Below, in pieces: positions 11,200-40,704 of a stretch of DNA of 64,000 bases. The notes under the pieces were generated by a model. That model was not told where the DNA came from. It ran no database searches and saw only the letters and a list, made by a program, of their open reading frames with translations. The stretch spans positions 18,503,001 through 18,567,000 of the forward strand of contig NC_135626.1 in assembly GCF_053574225.1 (NCBI RefSeq), in the 5' to 3' direction. The translations under genes and the position numbers were made by a program. Position 1 is the first letter of the stretch, and each line of letters begins with the position of its first letter. The stretch comes from Canis aureus (taxonomy: Eukaryota; Chordata; Mammalia; Carnivora; Canidae).

Positions 11200-11760
11200 G
11201 GAGAGCGGCAGGGCGGTAACCTTGCACGGACGCGGGCGAGGCCGCTCAGCGAGCCAGGGGGTGGGGCCGCTCCCCCGCGCTCCCCCGCGCTCCCCCGCCC
11301 CGAGCGGGCGGGGCCAGCGGGAGGGGACGGCGGCCCCGCCCCCGCCGACTTCTTTTTAAAAAAAAAGGGACGCCGGGCGCAGGCGCAGAAATCGCAGCCC
11401 TCCGTCCTCGCGCCGGCCCCGACGCGCACGCGCATGGAGGGGCGCCCGAGCCCCCCGGGCGAGGCCCGCGTCCGCCGCTCGGCTGCCGCGCTGTGCCGCG
11501 GCCCCGTGGAGCCGCTCGTCTTCCTGGCCAACTTCGCTTTGGTCCTGCAGGGCCCGCTCACCACGCAATACTTGTGGCACCGCTTCAGTGCCGAGCTCGG
11601 CTACAATGGCACCCGCGACAGGGGCAGCTGCAGCAACCACAGCGCCGACCCGGTCATGAAGGTAGCGGCGGGAGGAGCACGCAGCGGGCGGGCGGTGGGC
11701 CCGGGGCTGGAGGGCGGGGGGTGGGGGCGCCGGGGGGCGGGGCCTGCTGGTTTGGGGTAG
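11200..11760 (+). promoter_or_regulatory. SLC46A1: CpG-island promoter of SLC46A1
   Basis: This block is very GC-rich and dense in CpG, unlike the AT-rich SINE DNA on either side, and it covers the first coding exon. It contains the perfect NRF-1-type palindrome CGCGCACGCGCA at 11423-11434 (consensus YGCGCAYGCGCR), whose last A is the A of the start codon. A near-match GGCGCAGGCGCA lies at 11376-11387. From memory, NRF-1 control of the human gene has been reported. The transcription start itself cannot be read from sequence. Confidence 0.75.
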
Positions 11761-14700
11761 TGGGCGGGGCAGAGCGAAGTTGGTTCCCGGACCGTCCAGT
11801 TCCCATAGTTGTTTTTTTTTTTTTAAGATTTTATTTATTTATTCCTGATAGACAGACAGAGGCAGAGACACAGGCAGAGGGAGAAGCAGGCTCCACGCAG
11901 GGAGCCCGACGCGGGACTCGATCCCGGGTCTCCAGGATCGCGCCCCAGGCCAAAGGCAGGCACCAAACCGCTGAGCTACCCAGGGATCCCCTAGGTTAAA
12001 GCAGGGCCGTGAGGGTTAATAGAAAGGAGTAAAGGTCAGGGAATGGGGCCGTGGTCCAGTCCCTGTACCCCAGGGTCAGGTTTTGAGAGTTTTACGAAGA
12101 TTCTCTTGAGGCTCCAAAGAGAGCCCCCATCCCTATTATTTCCTAGGATAGTGACGGTTTGCGGGGTGGGCAACCCATAGTGAGGAACAGCACCTGGTAA
12201 GATTCATGTCCCCACAGGAAGTGGAGACCCTTACCTCCCACTGGACCCTCTACATGAACCTGGGCGGCTTCCTGGTGGGGCTCTTCTCATCCACCCTGCT
12301 GGGTGCCTGGAGTGACTGCGTGGGCCGCCGCCCCCTCCTGGTGCTGGCCTCCCTGGGCCTGTTGCTACAGGCAGTGGTGTCCATCTTCGTCGTCCAGCTG
12401 CAGCTCCACGTCGGCTACTTCGTGCTGGGCCGCATCCTTTGTGCTCTCCTTGGGGACTTCAATGGCCTTCTGGCAGCAAGCTTTGCCTCTGTGGCAGATG
12501 TCAGCTCCAACCGCAGCCGCACCTTGCGAATGGCCCTGCTGGAAGCATGCATCGGGGTGGCAGGGATGCTGGCAAGCCTCCTGGGGGGCCACTGGCTCCG
12601 GGCCCAGGGTTATGCCAATCCCTTCTGGCTGGCCTTGGCCGTGTTGATAGTCATGACTTTCTATGCAGCATTATGCTTTGGTGAGACAGTGAAGGAGCCG
12701 ACACCTGCCCGGCTCTTCACGCTCCGTCACCACCGATCCATTGTCTGGCTATACATGACTCCGGCCCCAGAGAAGTCCAGGAAGCATTTAGCCCTGTATT
12801 CACTGGCCATCTTCATGGTAATCACTGTGCACTTTGGGGCTCAGGACATCCTGACCCTCTATGAGCTGAGCAAACCCCTCTGCTGGGACTCCAGGCTGGT
12901 CGGCTATGGTTCAGCAGCTCAGCACCTCCCGTACCTCACCAGCCTAGTGGGCCTGCGGCTTTTGCAGCACTGCCTGGCTGATACCTGGGTGGCCGAGATT
13001 GGCCTGGCCTTCAACATTCTGGGGATGGTGGTCTTTGCATTCGCTACCATCACACCTCTCATGTTTACAGGTAAAATGTGCCGGCTCAGGGACAGTTTGC
13101 CCCAAAGGTGCTGGGTGAAAATTGGGGGTCAGGCACTCACTGCCACTAAACGTGGTTCCTGCCTGTGTCTAGAAACATTGTTAGGCTCCTTGCCTGCACT
13201 GGAGGATAGACAACTAAGAAACTTCATAAAAATATGCCATCTTTGTTAAATGGAAGAGATAGACCTTCAGTAGCCTCTGTAATTAATTCACATTGTCAAC
13301 TATAAACATCATTAGTAAGATAGAGCAGCAGACAAAAGTATGGCTCATACACTAATCACTTCACTCATTGGCCTCCCACAGCCAATATTTATGGTGTTCT
13401 TAAACAAAGTCCATGCCACTAATACCTTAATACTCACTTCTCTGATAAGAATCACAGGCCTGGGACACCTGGGTTGCTCAGCGGCTGAGCATCAGCCTTC
13501 AGCTCAGGGCATGATCCTAGGGTTCAGATTGAGTCCCACATCAGGCTCCCTGCATGGAGCCTGCTTTTCTCTCTGCCTGTGTCTCTGCCTTCTCTCTGTG
13601 TCTCTCATAATAAAGAAAATCTTTAAAAAAAAAAAAAAAAAGAATCACAGGCCCTACCACAAATATCCTTCCCTACCACAAATATCCGTGGTCAGCTGCT
13701 GCTGCTGCTGCTTCTTCTTCTTCTTCTTCTTCTTCTTCTTCTTCTTCTTCTTCTTCTTCTTCTTTTAAGATTTTAAAAAATTTATTCATGAGAAAAACAG
13801 AGAGGCAGAGACATAGGGAGAGGGAGAAGCAGGCTCCCCATGGGGAGCCTGATGTGGGATTCCAGCCCAGGACCCCAGGATCACACCCTGAACCGGAGAC
13901 AGACACTCAACCACTGAGCCACCCAGGTGCCCCTTCCTCTTCTTCATCCCCTTCTCTCCCTCCCATCTCTTCTCCCTCCTCCCCTTCCTCCTCCCCCTCA
14001 CTTCTCTTCCTCCCCCCCCTCCTTCCACATCTCCCTCTTCTCTTTCCTCCTGCCCCTCTTCCTTCCCATCCTCCTTTTGGTGGGAGAGGGGTGGCTAGGA
14101 ATGAGGAAGTTAACTTTTTTTAAAGGGACAGATTAATTTTGATAGAGTCCTAAAATATGTTGTTTACAAAGTCAGTTCATCAGTAATTGCGGATTTCTTA
14201 ACTTGGCTGCTTGCCTGGAGAGTGAGGCTGAAGGGGACCAAGTACCTTCCTCTCCTGCCCACAGCATCTCCCATGGCCTCGCCGCTGGGCTCAATGCCCT
14301 CAGGGGTGCAGAGATGATGAAGACACTGTCATTACTCTGAGGAGCCTCAGCAGAGTGGTTTTTGAGGGCCTGACACCTGAAGGGGCCCTGAGTGGCCTCA
14401 TATACCCACTTGGGAGGATCTACCATCCTCTAGAAGGCAATAGTCACACAAGGGAGAGAAATTGTTACAAAAGAAACATTGTAAGCCTGTGAGTAACAAA
14501 TGCAAAGGGAAAAGGAACTTGCATTAATTTTGTGCTTTCCTCAGACTTACCTCATGTACTCATTTCTTAGTGCCATTGTAACAAATTATCACAACCGGGA
14601 TGCCTTAAAACAATGGAAATTTATTCTGTCACAGTCTTGGAGGCCAGAAGTCAAGGGGTCAGCAGGGCCACACTCCCTTTGGAGGCTCTGGGAGGGAATT

Positions 14701-17700
14701 TTCCTCACCTTTTCTGGTTTTGGGTGGCCGCCGGCATTCCATGACTTGTGGCTGCGTCACCTGAATCTCTGCCTCTGACATGGCCTTTCCTCTTCTATGT
14801 GCCTTCTCTGTTTTGTCTTTCACATCTCCCTCCATTTCCCTCTTCTAAGGATTCGTGTGATTGCTTTTAGGGCCTATCTGGTATTCAGGAAAATCACCTC
14901 ATCACAGGATCCTTAACTTTCTTTTTAAGATTTTATTTATTTATTCATGAGAGACACAGAGGGAGAGAGAGAGGCAGAGGCACAGGCAGAGGGAGAAGCA
15001 GGCTCCATGCAGGGAGCCTGATGTGGGACTTGATCCCGGGTTTCCAGGATCACGCCTTGGGCTGAAGGTGGCGCTAAATGCTGAGTCACCTGGGCTGCCC
15101 ATCTTTTTTTTTTTTCCCCCCCCCCCCAAGATCCTTAACTTAATCACATCTTCAAAGATCCATTTTCCAAATAAAAACATTTACAAATTCCAGGGATTAT
15201 GGCCTGATCTTAGGAGGGCCATTATTCAGTCTCCTATACCCCAGAACCATCCTGTGATGAAGGCTTTGTTATGCTTTTACAGACAGCAGTCATGTCCAGG
15301 GCCACACAGTAAGCAACGGAGTCAGGTTTAGAACTCCGGGCTGACTCTAAAGCCCATGCTTGTTTTCTGTGCCAGGCCATCTACCTTCTCCGTGCAAGGT
15401 GGGTGGGTGATGCCTGCTGGGACTATGGGAGCTGTTCTGACAAGAACATAATTGGTGGGGAATAAGCATTCATCCATGAAAGAGGTAGCAGGTAGGTCAA
15501 GCCTTGAGAAAGGTGGACTCCTTCACCAATAAGGAAGTTCTTCCTGTGTCCGACCTAAGTCCCCCATGGGGTATATATGTATAAGAGCTCTGCGATGTAG
15601 GGTGCTCAGGCATCCCTCCCCCTGACTCCATTTTCTTGTTTCTTTCTCTGCAGGGTATGGGCTCCTGTTCCTGTCATTAGTCACTACACCCATCATCCGG
15701 GCCAAGCTCTCCAAGCTGGTGGGCAAGTCAGAGCAGGGTGAGTGCCAGGATCAGCCTCCATCTGGTTCTTCATACCCAGTGTTGCCTGACCTGGGCAGAG
15801 GGCAGCTGTGAGTTGGGAGGCAGTTTACCTTCCTCCCACCCTGGAGAAGTTAGTAGCCAAGACCAACGCACTTCTGTCAAATTGCCAAGGGCTGGCAGAG
15901 GACCGTAGTGCCTTGGATTTTCAGATCACAGGGTTGGAATTTGCAGTCAGCAGAGCACACTTGTTCTTTTGGGTAACCTGAGCACAGGGATTTACTCTCT
16001 CCGGACCTCAGCTTTTCCATCTGTAAGAAAGATGTGGTGATGGCAGTTTCGTGGCAGAGCACAGAGGAAGCAACAACCATTAGATATTTTCTTGTCCCAA
16101 AGTGACCAATGAAGAAGCAGGGACCCAGAAGGTTAAATCAGGTCACCCAAGGTCACTCAGTAAGTGGTGGAGCTAGGATGCAAACCCAGCTGTTTTTAAG
16201 AGCAGCAGGTCTGGGGATATGGTTTTGGGTTCTGGCTGTGTCACCCACTGGCTGTGTGATCTTGAGTAGGTCCCTTTCTGTCTCTGTACCTGTTTGTTCC
16301 TCTGTAACATGAATGGTTTGCTTTTTTTTTAAGATTTATGTATTTATTTATTCAGAAAGAGGCAGAGGGAGAAGCAGGCTCCACGCAGGAAGCAGACGTG
16401 GGACTCGATCCCCGGTCTCCAGGATCACACCGTGGGACTCGATCCCCGGTCTCCAGGATCACACCACCTGCAATGCAGGTGGCACTAAACCGCTGCACCA
16501 CCGGGGCTGCCCGAGTGGTTTGCTCTTGACAAGAGCTCTGTCTAGCTCTGACGCTCTGACAGAGTTCAAACTCAACTTCTTTTGGGGTGTTGCTCATTTT
16601 GCGAAATTTGAGTTCTATTGGCATATCTCTAAGGAGTAGCTTCTCGGACCTTTGGGTCTTTTATACCCTAGTCTGGAAATATCTAGCTCATCCACTTTTC
16701 CCCATCTGCCCTGGAAGGAGGATCTGGTGCTATATGTAACTAAGGGTTCGTTCCCTTGCCCCCCAGAACCCATGTACCTTCATTCATTCACTCAGTAAGC
16801 TTTTTGTCTAGCATTTTCACTGTACCCAGAGATGCCAAGGGGAACAGGAGAAAAGAGCAGCCCTTACTACCTCCAGGTGGCCAGGGCCTGCGATGGATGC
16901 TTTCCATGTGAATTTAATCTTGCTATCAATCTATGAAATAGGTATTATCCTTGTTTAATAGAAGGGGGATAGAAACCCAGAAGGATAAGCAACTTACTGA
17001 GTGATCACATAGATAAGTGTTTGAACTTATTATCTGGGATAATGAGTTAATGGGAATTAACCCTATAATTAATCCCAGAAAGGAGATGATTCCAAAAAGG
17101 GATAAACCAAAACCCATTATACTGGGCTTTTGGTAGAAGATATCACATATACTTTTAATACACAGATTTAATAACAGCCATTAGTTTTGTAGCCCCTCTG
17201 TGCCAACTGCTTTCCAAGCATGACGTCATTGAATCCTTATCACAACACACGATGTAGGATTTATCATTGAGGAAGGTGAGACTCCAAGTCCAAGTGACTT
17301 GCCCCAGGTAACACAGCTGCAAGCTAGGGGTTCTGGGATTGAGTCTAGGTCTTTCAGACCCCAAAGTGTGATGTTTATGTCTTTACAGGTGCTCTTTTTT
17401 CTTCGGTGGCCTGCATCAATAGCTTGGCCATGCTGATGGCTTCTGGCATCTTCAACTCACTCTACCCAGCCACCTTGAACTTCATGAAGGGGTTCCCCTT
17501 CCTCCTGGGAGCTGGCCTCCTCTTCATCCCGGCCATTCTGATTGGGTAATGCAGGGCTCTGACCCATGCTTATAATATCCTTTATCCCAAAGTTTTCTGC
17601 TTTCTTCTCCTCCCAAGTCATTCCTGGAACCATTCCCCCTGATTCTGCCCTTGAGGGACGGCTGCCTAATCATCTGGGAACCATTCCCCAAGGACAAGGC

Positions 17701-18122
17701 AGAGGGGCCGGGGGAAGGGTCTGGCTAACATTGTTTGCTGGCAAGGCTGTGTTCTCTCCCTTAGCTCCCCTCCTCTATTCCTGTTTTGCACATGGAAGTC
17801 TGGTGGCAGAAATATGCTAAAGGGAAGCCAGGGAGAGCTTCCCCTACTAGTTATGGCTAGGCCAGAGGCTAGCCTGACTTCCTCCCCCGTAGCCTTCAGT
17901 TTCTTTCCAGAGCCCTCTGTGTCTGGACATTGCCTTGTCTTCCGCCTCTCAGCTTTGGGAGGGAATACCTGTCCCAGCCCACCCAGTAAAGCCTGTGTCA
18001 CATCTCTAAGAGTTGAGGATGTCTCCCCAGATCAAAACCAAACCCTTTTTCTGGTCTTTCACAGGGTGCTGGAAAAGGCTAATCCTCATCCCGAATTCCA
18101 GCAGTTTCCTCAGAGCCCCTGA
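11434..18122 (+). CDS. SLC46A1: SLC46A1 proton-coupled folate transporter (PCFT/HCP1), 5 exons
   Basis: Exons: 11434-11661, 12218-13070, 15654-15737, 17389-17545, 18065-18122. All have GT/AG borders and close to 459 aa, the human length. The product is a 12-helix MFS transporter that imports folates with protons across the apical membrane of the upper intestine and at the choroid plexus. Human loss causes hereditary folate malabsorption. Visible marks: N-glycosylation sequons at Asn58 (NGT) and Asn68 (NHS) in the first extracellular loop, Cys66 beside them, and the loop 2-3 motif DCVGRR at 109-114. The C-terminus is EFQQFPQSP. Exon 2 alone encodes more than half of the protein. The start chosen is the ATG matching the human N-terminus; an in-frame upstream ATG at 11176 lies in the CpG-rich 5' region and is not needed. 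Introns hold SINEs and an old LTR. Confidence 0.97.
11812..11991 (-). mobile_element. SINEC in SLC46A1 intron 1
   Basis: Full-length young-looking copy from the T-run to CTACCCAGGGATCCC, antisense to the gene. Confidence 0.92.
13461..13639 (+). mobile_element. SINEC in SLC46A1 intron 2
   Basis: Starts TGGGACACCTGGGTTGCTCA and ends in a long A-run. A perfect 14-bp duplication AAGAATCACAGGCC lies at 13447-13460 and 13640-13653. Confidence 0.93.
13710..13933 (-). mobile_element. SINEC with (CTT)n tail
   Basis: Minus-oriented SINE whose A-tail is now a (CTT)n/(GAA)n array at about 13710-13765. (CTG)n units precede it from 13696. Confidence 0.88.
13934..14085 (+). repeat. Polypyrimidine tract
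   Basis: About 150 bp of almost pure C and T in SLC46A1 intron 2. Low complexity, with potential to form triplex DNA. Confidence 0.85.
14560..15238 (-). mobile_element. Old LTR (MaLR/MLT1-like), minus orientation
   Basis: The text matches my memory of the reverse complement of the MLT1 group. The first part holds the LTR poly(A) signal (TTTATT at 14620-14625, AATAAA on the minus strand), and the rest continues after a SINE at 14920-15127. No retroviral coding sequence is present; it is a solo-LTR-type fragment in SLC46A1 intron 2. The family name needs a library check. Confidence 0.6.
14920..15127 (-). mobile_element. SINEC nested in the old LTR
   Basis: Splits the LTR at 14560-15238. The duplication AGGATCCTTAACTT (14906-14919) recurs as AAGATCCTTAACTT (15128-15141). 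The tRNA-derived end is followed by an odd T-run and C-run at 15103-15127. Confidence 0.9.
16323..16512 (-). mobile_element. SINEC with 34-bp tandem duplication
   Basis: A 34-bp segment starting GTGGGACTCGATCC at 16398 is repeated at 16432. The flanks GAATGGTTTGCT (16311-16322) and GAGTGGTTTGCT (16513-16524) are the target-site duplication. Confidence 0.9.
17150..17375. repeat. MIR-like ancient SINE fragment
   Basis: 'gacgtcattgaatccttatc' followed by 'gtgacttgcccc' and 'acacagctgcaagc' resembles the MIR core and 3' region. It ends just before SLC46A1 exon 4. Recognition is by eye only. Confidence 0.4.
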
Positions 18123-21100
18123 TCGGCCTGGCCTGGAGGACAGAGGGCAAAGGGAACAAAGTGAACACTAACCATCTGAAAGTATACATCTGGATCCCAA
18201 CCCGCAGCAGCATGGGCACCTCCTTTCCAAGGGCAAGTGTCTACCTTGGACAAAGTGGTCAAACCAGACAGCTGTGCCAGCCTAAGACTCTAATCTAGAA
18301 TTATAATGCAGACAGTCCTACTCCAGGAGACAGTGGGGCCGCCATTGTGAAACAGGGGTCCATTTACCCTTTATACCATCAGTCACGTAGAACCCTTCAG
18401 GGGAGAGGAGAGGTCCTGTTGGAAGGGCACCTCAGGGACCAGTTGAAGCAGAAGGGTTGATAGCTTCAACCCAGACTGCACAGCTCACAGGGTTGTTTCT
18501 GGTGTGCAGCCACCAGTCACTCCTCAGTGATGGATATGGTTCTGGGGGGAAGGCTATGGGAGGGGCTGGGTGCCCTCTGGAGAGAGGTGCTGCTGTCTCT
18601 GGCTGGGAAATCCATCCTCTGGGCTTAGCAGTGCCAATCACAATAAATTCATATAATCACACTGAAGTGAACCTTCTGGCCCCCGAGGCATTGGGCTATG
18701 GGGCCCCCTGCTTTCCTGTTCCCAGTCTGCCCACTATAGGTCAGATAGCAGTAAGCTTCTGGGCTGGGCAGCAGCCCCCTGAACTACCATGGGATGATGC
18801 TGGGCATCTGACTGCTCATTCTCTTCTGAGCTACTGGGCTAGGAGAGAGGGTGGTGCTGTGGGGTTGCCAGGCTGGCATCTGGCCAGCGGAGAGATTTAG
18901 GGCAGAGGCCATTCCTGAGGGTCAGTCAGAGATCCGTTCCCCGAAGGCACCTTACTGGTCTACCCAGCTACACTAGCCCAAGCAGGATCAGTCTGTTACT
19001 ACTCAACTCTCTAGCACTCCAATTGCCACATATTTCGGCAGGGCTGTGTGCTGAGACCATCTTTTGTGCATCTTTAGGTCAATGGGAACCTGGAGATGGG
19101 CCTGACTGATTCAAGGGCCCTTCTCCAGGGTGTTGGGAAAGCCTGGCCCACCAGCTGAAAGGCAGAACTGGAATCAGAAAAACAAAAAACAAAAAAAAAC
19201 AAAACAAACAAACAAAAAAGAACTGGAATCAGTATTTAGGCACCTGCTTTGATGAGGGCTGTAAGCCCCCACAGAGACCCAAGTCAGGTGGCACTTGACT
19301 GCAAACATGAATTGGCCAACAGGGTTCGGCTCCTGGCTACCCTCCTCTCACCTGCCCTGAAAATCACACCAGTGAAATGGAGTGGTGCAGGGCAGACCAG
19401 GGTCAATGTCTCTGTCATTGGGAGACCAAAGCAAGGAGAGGGCCTTCCACTGTCTTGTCTCAGCATGAGGCAGTGAGGAGTCAGGGAAAGTTTCTGGGCT
19501 GGCCTCAGGCCTGGGCTATACTCTAGGCACTGCCTCTGGCTTGCTTGTGACCTTGAGCAAGCCCTTCTATGAAGGGCTAGATAAACAGCGCCCATGAATT
19601 GTCTGGTCACAGGTGGACAAGTTAGGAAACACTGGGTTAGATGATGTTCTGAGCCCCTTCTCACCTCATACATTTTAGAATGAGATGCCTCTCTTCCTGG
19701 GCAGGGGAGAAGGAATGAGTTGGAGCTGGACTTCTTGATCTCAGAGTATCCCTGAGCAGTCCTTGGTCCCGGGGGATGGGCGAGGTGAGGTAGGTAGGGA
19801 CCTAGCTGACAGCCCTCACTAGAAGCAGCATCTACACCCCAGCCAAGTAGAAAACCCTGACCCAGCAGACCAATGTCAGAGCAGGCTTTGTGGGGAAAGG
19901 CTGTTTCTCAGCTCAGGTTCAGGACCAGCCCTGTGGGGCCAGGCCTGGGTGCAAGGTGACGGTTAAGGTGCCTGCCCTGGCTATAACCTGGGCAGTCTGT
20001 CATGGCACACTGGCCCGGCTGAGGTGAGGGCCATCACCCCATCACCTCGGCTGCTCTGGTGAGGTTGGAGGCTGGGCTCTGATTCCCCAGAGGCAGGAAG
20101 GGGCAGCAAGAGAAGGTGTATGAACAGAAGACACGGCCTGGCAACCTCCCAGAATGCTGCCTGGGGCGCCTCACGAGGGAGTGAGACTGATCAGGGACAA
20201 AGAGAAAGCTTCCCCTGGAGGGTACTCATCCCATTGTATTGTTACTTTCTCTGCTCTATGAGGGCAGTGTCTAGGCCACTTCAGTCACGACCACATCCAG
20301 GGCCTGGCACTGGTGGGCACTGTTGTGGCATGAAGGAAGCAGGGTCAAGAGTGGCGGGGGCCAGGATGGGCTAAAGTGTATCTTCGGCAGGATAGGGAGC
20401 AGAAAAGGAGTCCCAAGCCTGGAGTGAGACCTCTGATCCTCTGATGATGTGGCTCAAGAGCTACGAGTGACCTGGCTAGCACTTGTGGGGGGTGGCTCTG
20501 AAAGCCGAGCCAGCCTGAGGTGTGAGGAGGGGAGGTAAGGGAGGGTTCCAGCTGATCCTGTTAGCTGAAGCCCGGGTTTACTGGAAGGAGGAGACCTTCT
20601 TGCTCTCCCACCTAGTGGAGAAAGGGGCAGAGGGATGTTCTTGCTTTACTTCTGCATAGCTTTTGGGCCAGCCTATTTTGTGTGTGAAAACCTGTCCCCC
20701 ACTGCCAGACCCTTGGGGCAGAGGAGAAGCGAGCTGTCAGTAGAGTGACAGCCCTGCCCAGGGCACAGCCTCCAGGAGGATTCTCAGGACAGGCAGTGGA
20801 CTGAGCACCAGAAGGCCGGGTCTGGATCCTGGGGCTGACTCTACTGAAATGTCATGTCATTCAGTTCCTTCTCTGTAAAATGGAGAAAATATGGGTTGGG
20901 TTGCTCAGGTGATGGCAGAAACTATGGTGTGGGATGTCGGGGGAAATGGCAAAGATTTGTGAGGGATTTGTGTTTTAGAGCCTCGCTAGTTGAAGTGTCA
21001 TTCCTTAACCATCTGCATCCACTCACCTGGGATTTTGTGAGAAATGCAGAAACCTAGGCCCTGCCCAGGTCTCCTGAATGCAGTTTTAGGAAAATTCCCA

Positions 21101-22048
21101 GGGGATTCCAATGAGCCCCCCACCCTTCTTCAGAGTACCGCCTCTTCCCGTGTGTTGCTACAGGCTGTCCAGCCGACTGCTGTGCCACGAGGCAGGGGCT
21201 GCCTCTCCTGGCCATCCCCTGAGCAGGTGGGTAGGGAGGGGTTGGCTGGGGAAGCCAGCTGAGCCTGGCCAGCAGGGACTGAGGCACAGCAACAAGGCAT
21301 GGGTAGGGTAGCTAGCTGCCTGGCGAGACCCAAGCAGGCCCAGACCCAAGCAGGCAGCTCCCTTGCACCAGTGAGTGCAGCAAAGCTGACCACAGCTGCA
21401 GACCAGCCAGAGTGAGGGCTGGCTTAGCCCCACCCTGACCCCGGGTGTGGTAAGAGGACTGCACCTCGGGAAGGCTGGGAGGGGACTTGGGACCAGACCA
21501 GCTAAGGACAGTGAGTGGTTACAGGTCAAGGCCACGGGGTGGCAGGAAGTGGTGATCCCAGAAGCCAGGCACCATCTAGGTGGAGAGCCATCACTGAACC
21601 CCCACCTCCAGCTGGCTGCTAGGCCTCAGCCCTTTGCTTAGCCCAGGGGGGTGGGCATTGCCCTAACTCTTGTCAGAGGCTGCCTGCCTTCCCCCTAGCC
21701 AAGCTGGCTGCTGACAGGGCGGGCACGAGGTAGGTGGGTATAGTGTGTGTAGTCTCAACCTCCAGAGTCTCTCCCACACCTGAGATAGAGAACCTCGTGG
21801 CAGAGACTAGGGAGGTCTGGCCCTTACCACCCTCAATGCCTGCCTTCCCTTCCCTTCCCTTCCCTTCCCTTTCCAGACACCGAGGAGGCTGGGTTTGAGG
21901 TGGGCCATGAGGGTGGGGGCAGAGTGACAGCCATTTTCTGAGAAGGGCCCAGGCTGTTGCAGTTGAGAGAGACCAGTTTGAGGAGCTGCTTCTTCGGGAA
22001 GGACGATGGAAATGGGGGTCACAACAGGCCTTGGGAACCAAGGACTGG
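18123..22048. other. Convergent 3' region of SLC46A1 and SARM1
   Basis: Lies between the SLC46A1 stop (+) and the SARM1 stop (-). It is unusually poor in SINEs, as expected of 3' UTR sequence. I read through it for minus-strand poly(A) hexamers (TTTATT or TTTAAT on the plus strand) and found none, although one AATAAA exists on the plus strand at 18642. No further protein-coding exon is seen. A CCCTT-type repeat lies at about 21844-21871. Confidence 0.6.
18642..18647 (+). terminator. SLC46A1: Proximal poly(A) signal of SLC46A1
   Basis: AATAAA, 520 bp after the stop codon. It is the first canonical hexamer on this strand, so it is the best candidate for a short 3' UTR. Confidence 0.6.
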
Positions 22049-38900
<16,852 letters not shown>

Positions 38901-40189
38901 GGGCGCGGGGCTGCGGGGGACATCCCGGGTCCGGGGGGCGGGACCGGGCGGGCGACCCGGGACTTGGGCAAAGGGGGCAGGACAGAGGACCAGGGAAAAG
39001 ATGGTGCAGGAGGCAGGGAGGGAGAGGAGGCGGCCCACCGGGCAGGGCGCCGGCCAGAAGTTGGGGGGAGGGGCGAGGGCAGGATCCCGGACGGAGCTTT
39101 TGGGTAAAGGGAAGCGGCCCGGAGGCAGGGGGTGGGCGGAGGAGCGAGGGGGCTGCGAGGGATGGACCCAGACGCCTGTGAGAAGAACAAAGCCGGGCTC
39201 CGGCCCAGTGTGGATCTGCAGCAGCCCCGCCCCTGAGAAGCCGCAGGGGAGCTGACACCCCGCCTCTCGGTCACGTGGGACCCCCCGCCCCGCCCCGCCT
39301 CGCCCCCAGGCCTGTCCTCAGCCACGCCCACGCCCTGCTTAGGGGATGGGGGAGAGGGAGGGAGGGAGGGAGGGGAGGGGACGGAGAGCGGAAGGGAGGG
39401 GGAGGCCACTCGGGGGAGAGGGTGCCGAGCCGACGACCGCCTCCTTCCCCTGCCACCCCCAAACCCCGTGACACTGCAACGTGAAGGCAACACAGTGGAG
39501 CGGGCCCCCTCCCCTAACAGTGGTTAGTTAAAGTGATCCTAATAACGATGCGGTACAACTCTCCAGACCCTTTATGCCTGTTTCTCAAGCCTTATGACAG
39601 GCCTACAGGGTCGGTATTTGTGTTCCCATTTAACAGCTGAACTGACTAAAGCTCCTAGAAAAGACGTAGCCCAAAGTCACACACCCTTCTCTGATTATGG
39701 AACAGAAAGACTCAGTTGGAAACTCTGAGAATCATTTTCTTCCAGGTGGTGGCAGGATTTCAGGAGGCCCATGGACCCTTGACAGTGGGTGCAGAATCAG
39801 GCCTTCTGTGCCAGGGGTATTTTCTGGAAAGAGGGATGCTTATCTTCAAGAGTCTAAAAGTGTGGAGAAGGAGGCTGTTCTTTACCACAGGGAGAGTGAA
39901 AATGGAGACAGGGAGCAGTGCCTGCCAAGGAGCAGTGAATTAGTGAGAGACCAAGGAATCAAATCCAGTCCAAACGGTTACCATTCATCCAATTTGCTGC
40001 TCTGTGAGGCCCAGCTTGGGAAAAACAATGCACCCAAGAGTAGAACCTAAACATGAAAATCTGTTTTTTTTATGATTAAAAATAAAAATCCCCCAGAGTG
40101 CTCACCAGCATTCCTTCACCCCCCCTTTTACCACCCTAAATACACAATGGGTGGGTGAGACACTCAGTCAGGGATGCGCCTGATCAAAC

Positions 40190-40430
40190 AGATCACAGAC
40201 AAATAACCATTTATGGAGAATGAAGTTGGCGCTATTCCAGGCACCAGGCATTTTGTCTGCTTTAGCTTGTGTAAACACCCCCACCCCCAAAAACAGGACA
40301 CAAGGCAGGTATTAATCTCTCCTTACCAAAAAGAAAGCCAAGGCAGGTAAAGCAGTGTGCCCATGGTCACACAGCCTGTGAGTGGCACAGTGGCCCTTCC
40401 TTCTGTCCTTCAGACCCGCTGTGCTATTCC
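40190..40430. repeat. MIR-like ancient SINE upstream of VTN
   Basis: 'attccaggcaccaggcattt' and 'catggtcacacagcctgtga' are MIR-type phrases. The element lies about 300 bp upstream of the VTN start codon. Confidence 0.45.
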
Positions 40431-40704
40431 CCTCCTGGGATGAGATTGAGCTTGGCAAGGATCCTGTTCACAGTTCTCCCAGGCCCAGAGTTCCAGGAAT
40501 GTGACCCTTTGTAGTGCAGCAGCAACCTCTGGGGTCCAGGGTACTGGGGGCTGGGCCAGAGATTGAGCAAACAGAGCAGCAGACAAGGCAGCTCCTCTTT
40601 CTGGTTCCCTCCCTCCCTGTCCACACCTCTTCCCTCCCTTCCTCAGGCATCGCAGTGGAGACCGCATAGAGCCCAGTTCAGGGCTAGAAGCTAGCAGCCC
40701 TACC

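Noticed and set aside
11176..11433. In-frame upstream ATG that would lengthen SLC46A1 by 86 residues
   Set aside because: The extension is low-complexity CpG-island translation and has no counterpart in the known protein, which starts MEG.
13071..13249. SLC46A1 exon 2 frame staying open past its donor to 13249
   Set aside because: The GTAAAA donor at 13071 and the match to exon 3 show that this is intron read-through, not the normal C-terminus.
21844..21871. Regularly spaced repeats, considered as a possible array
   Set aside because: They are a simple CCCTT-type microsatellite with no spacers. No CRISPR-like structure exists in the window.
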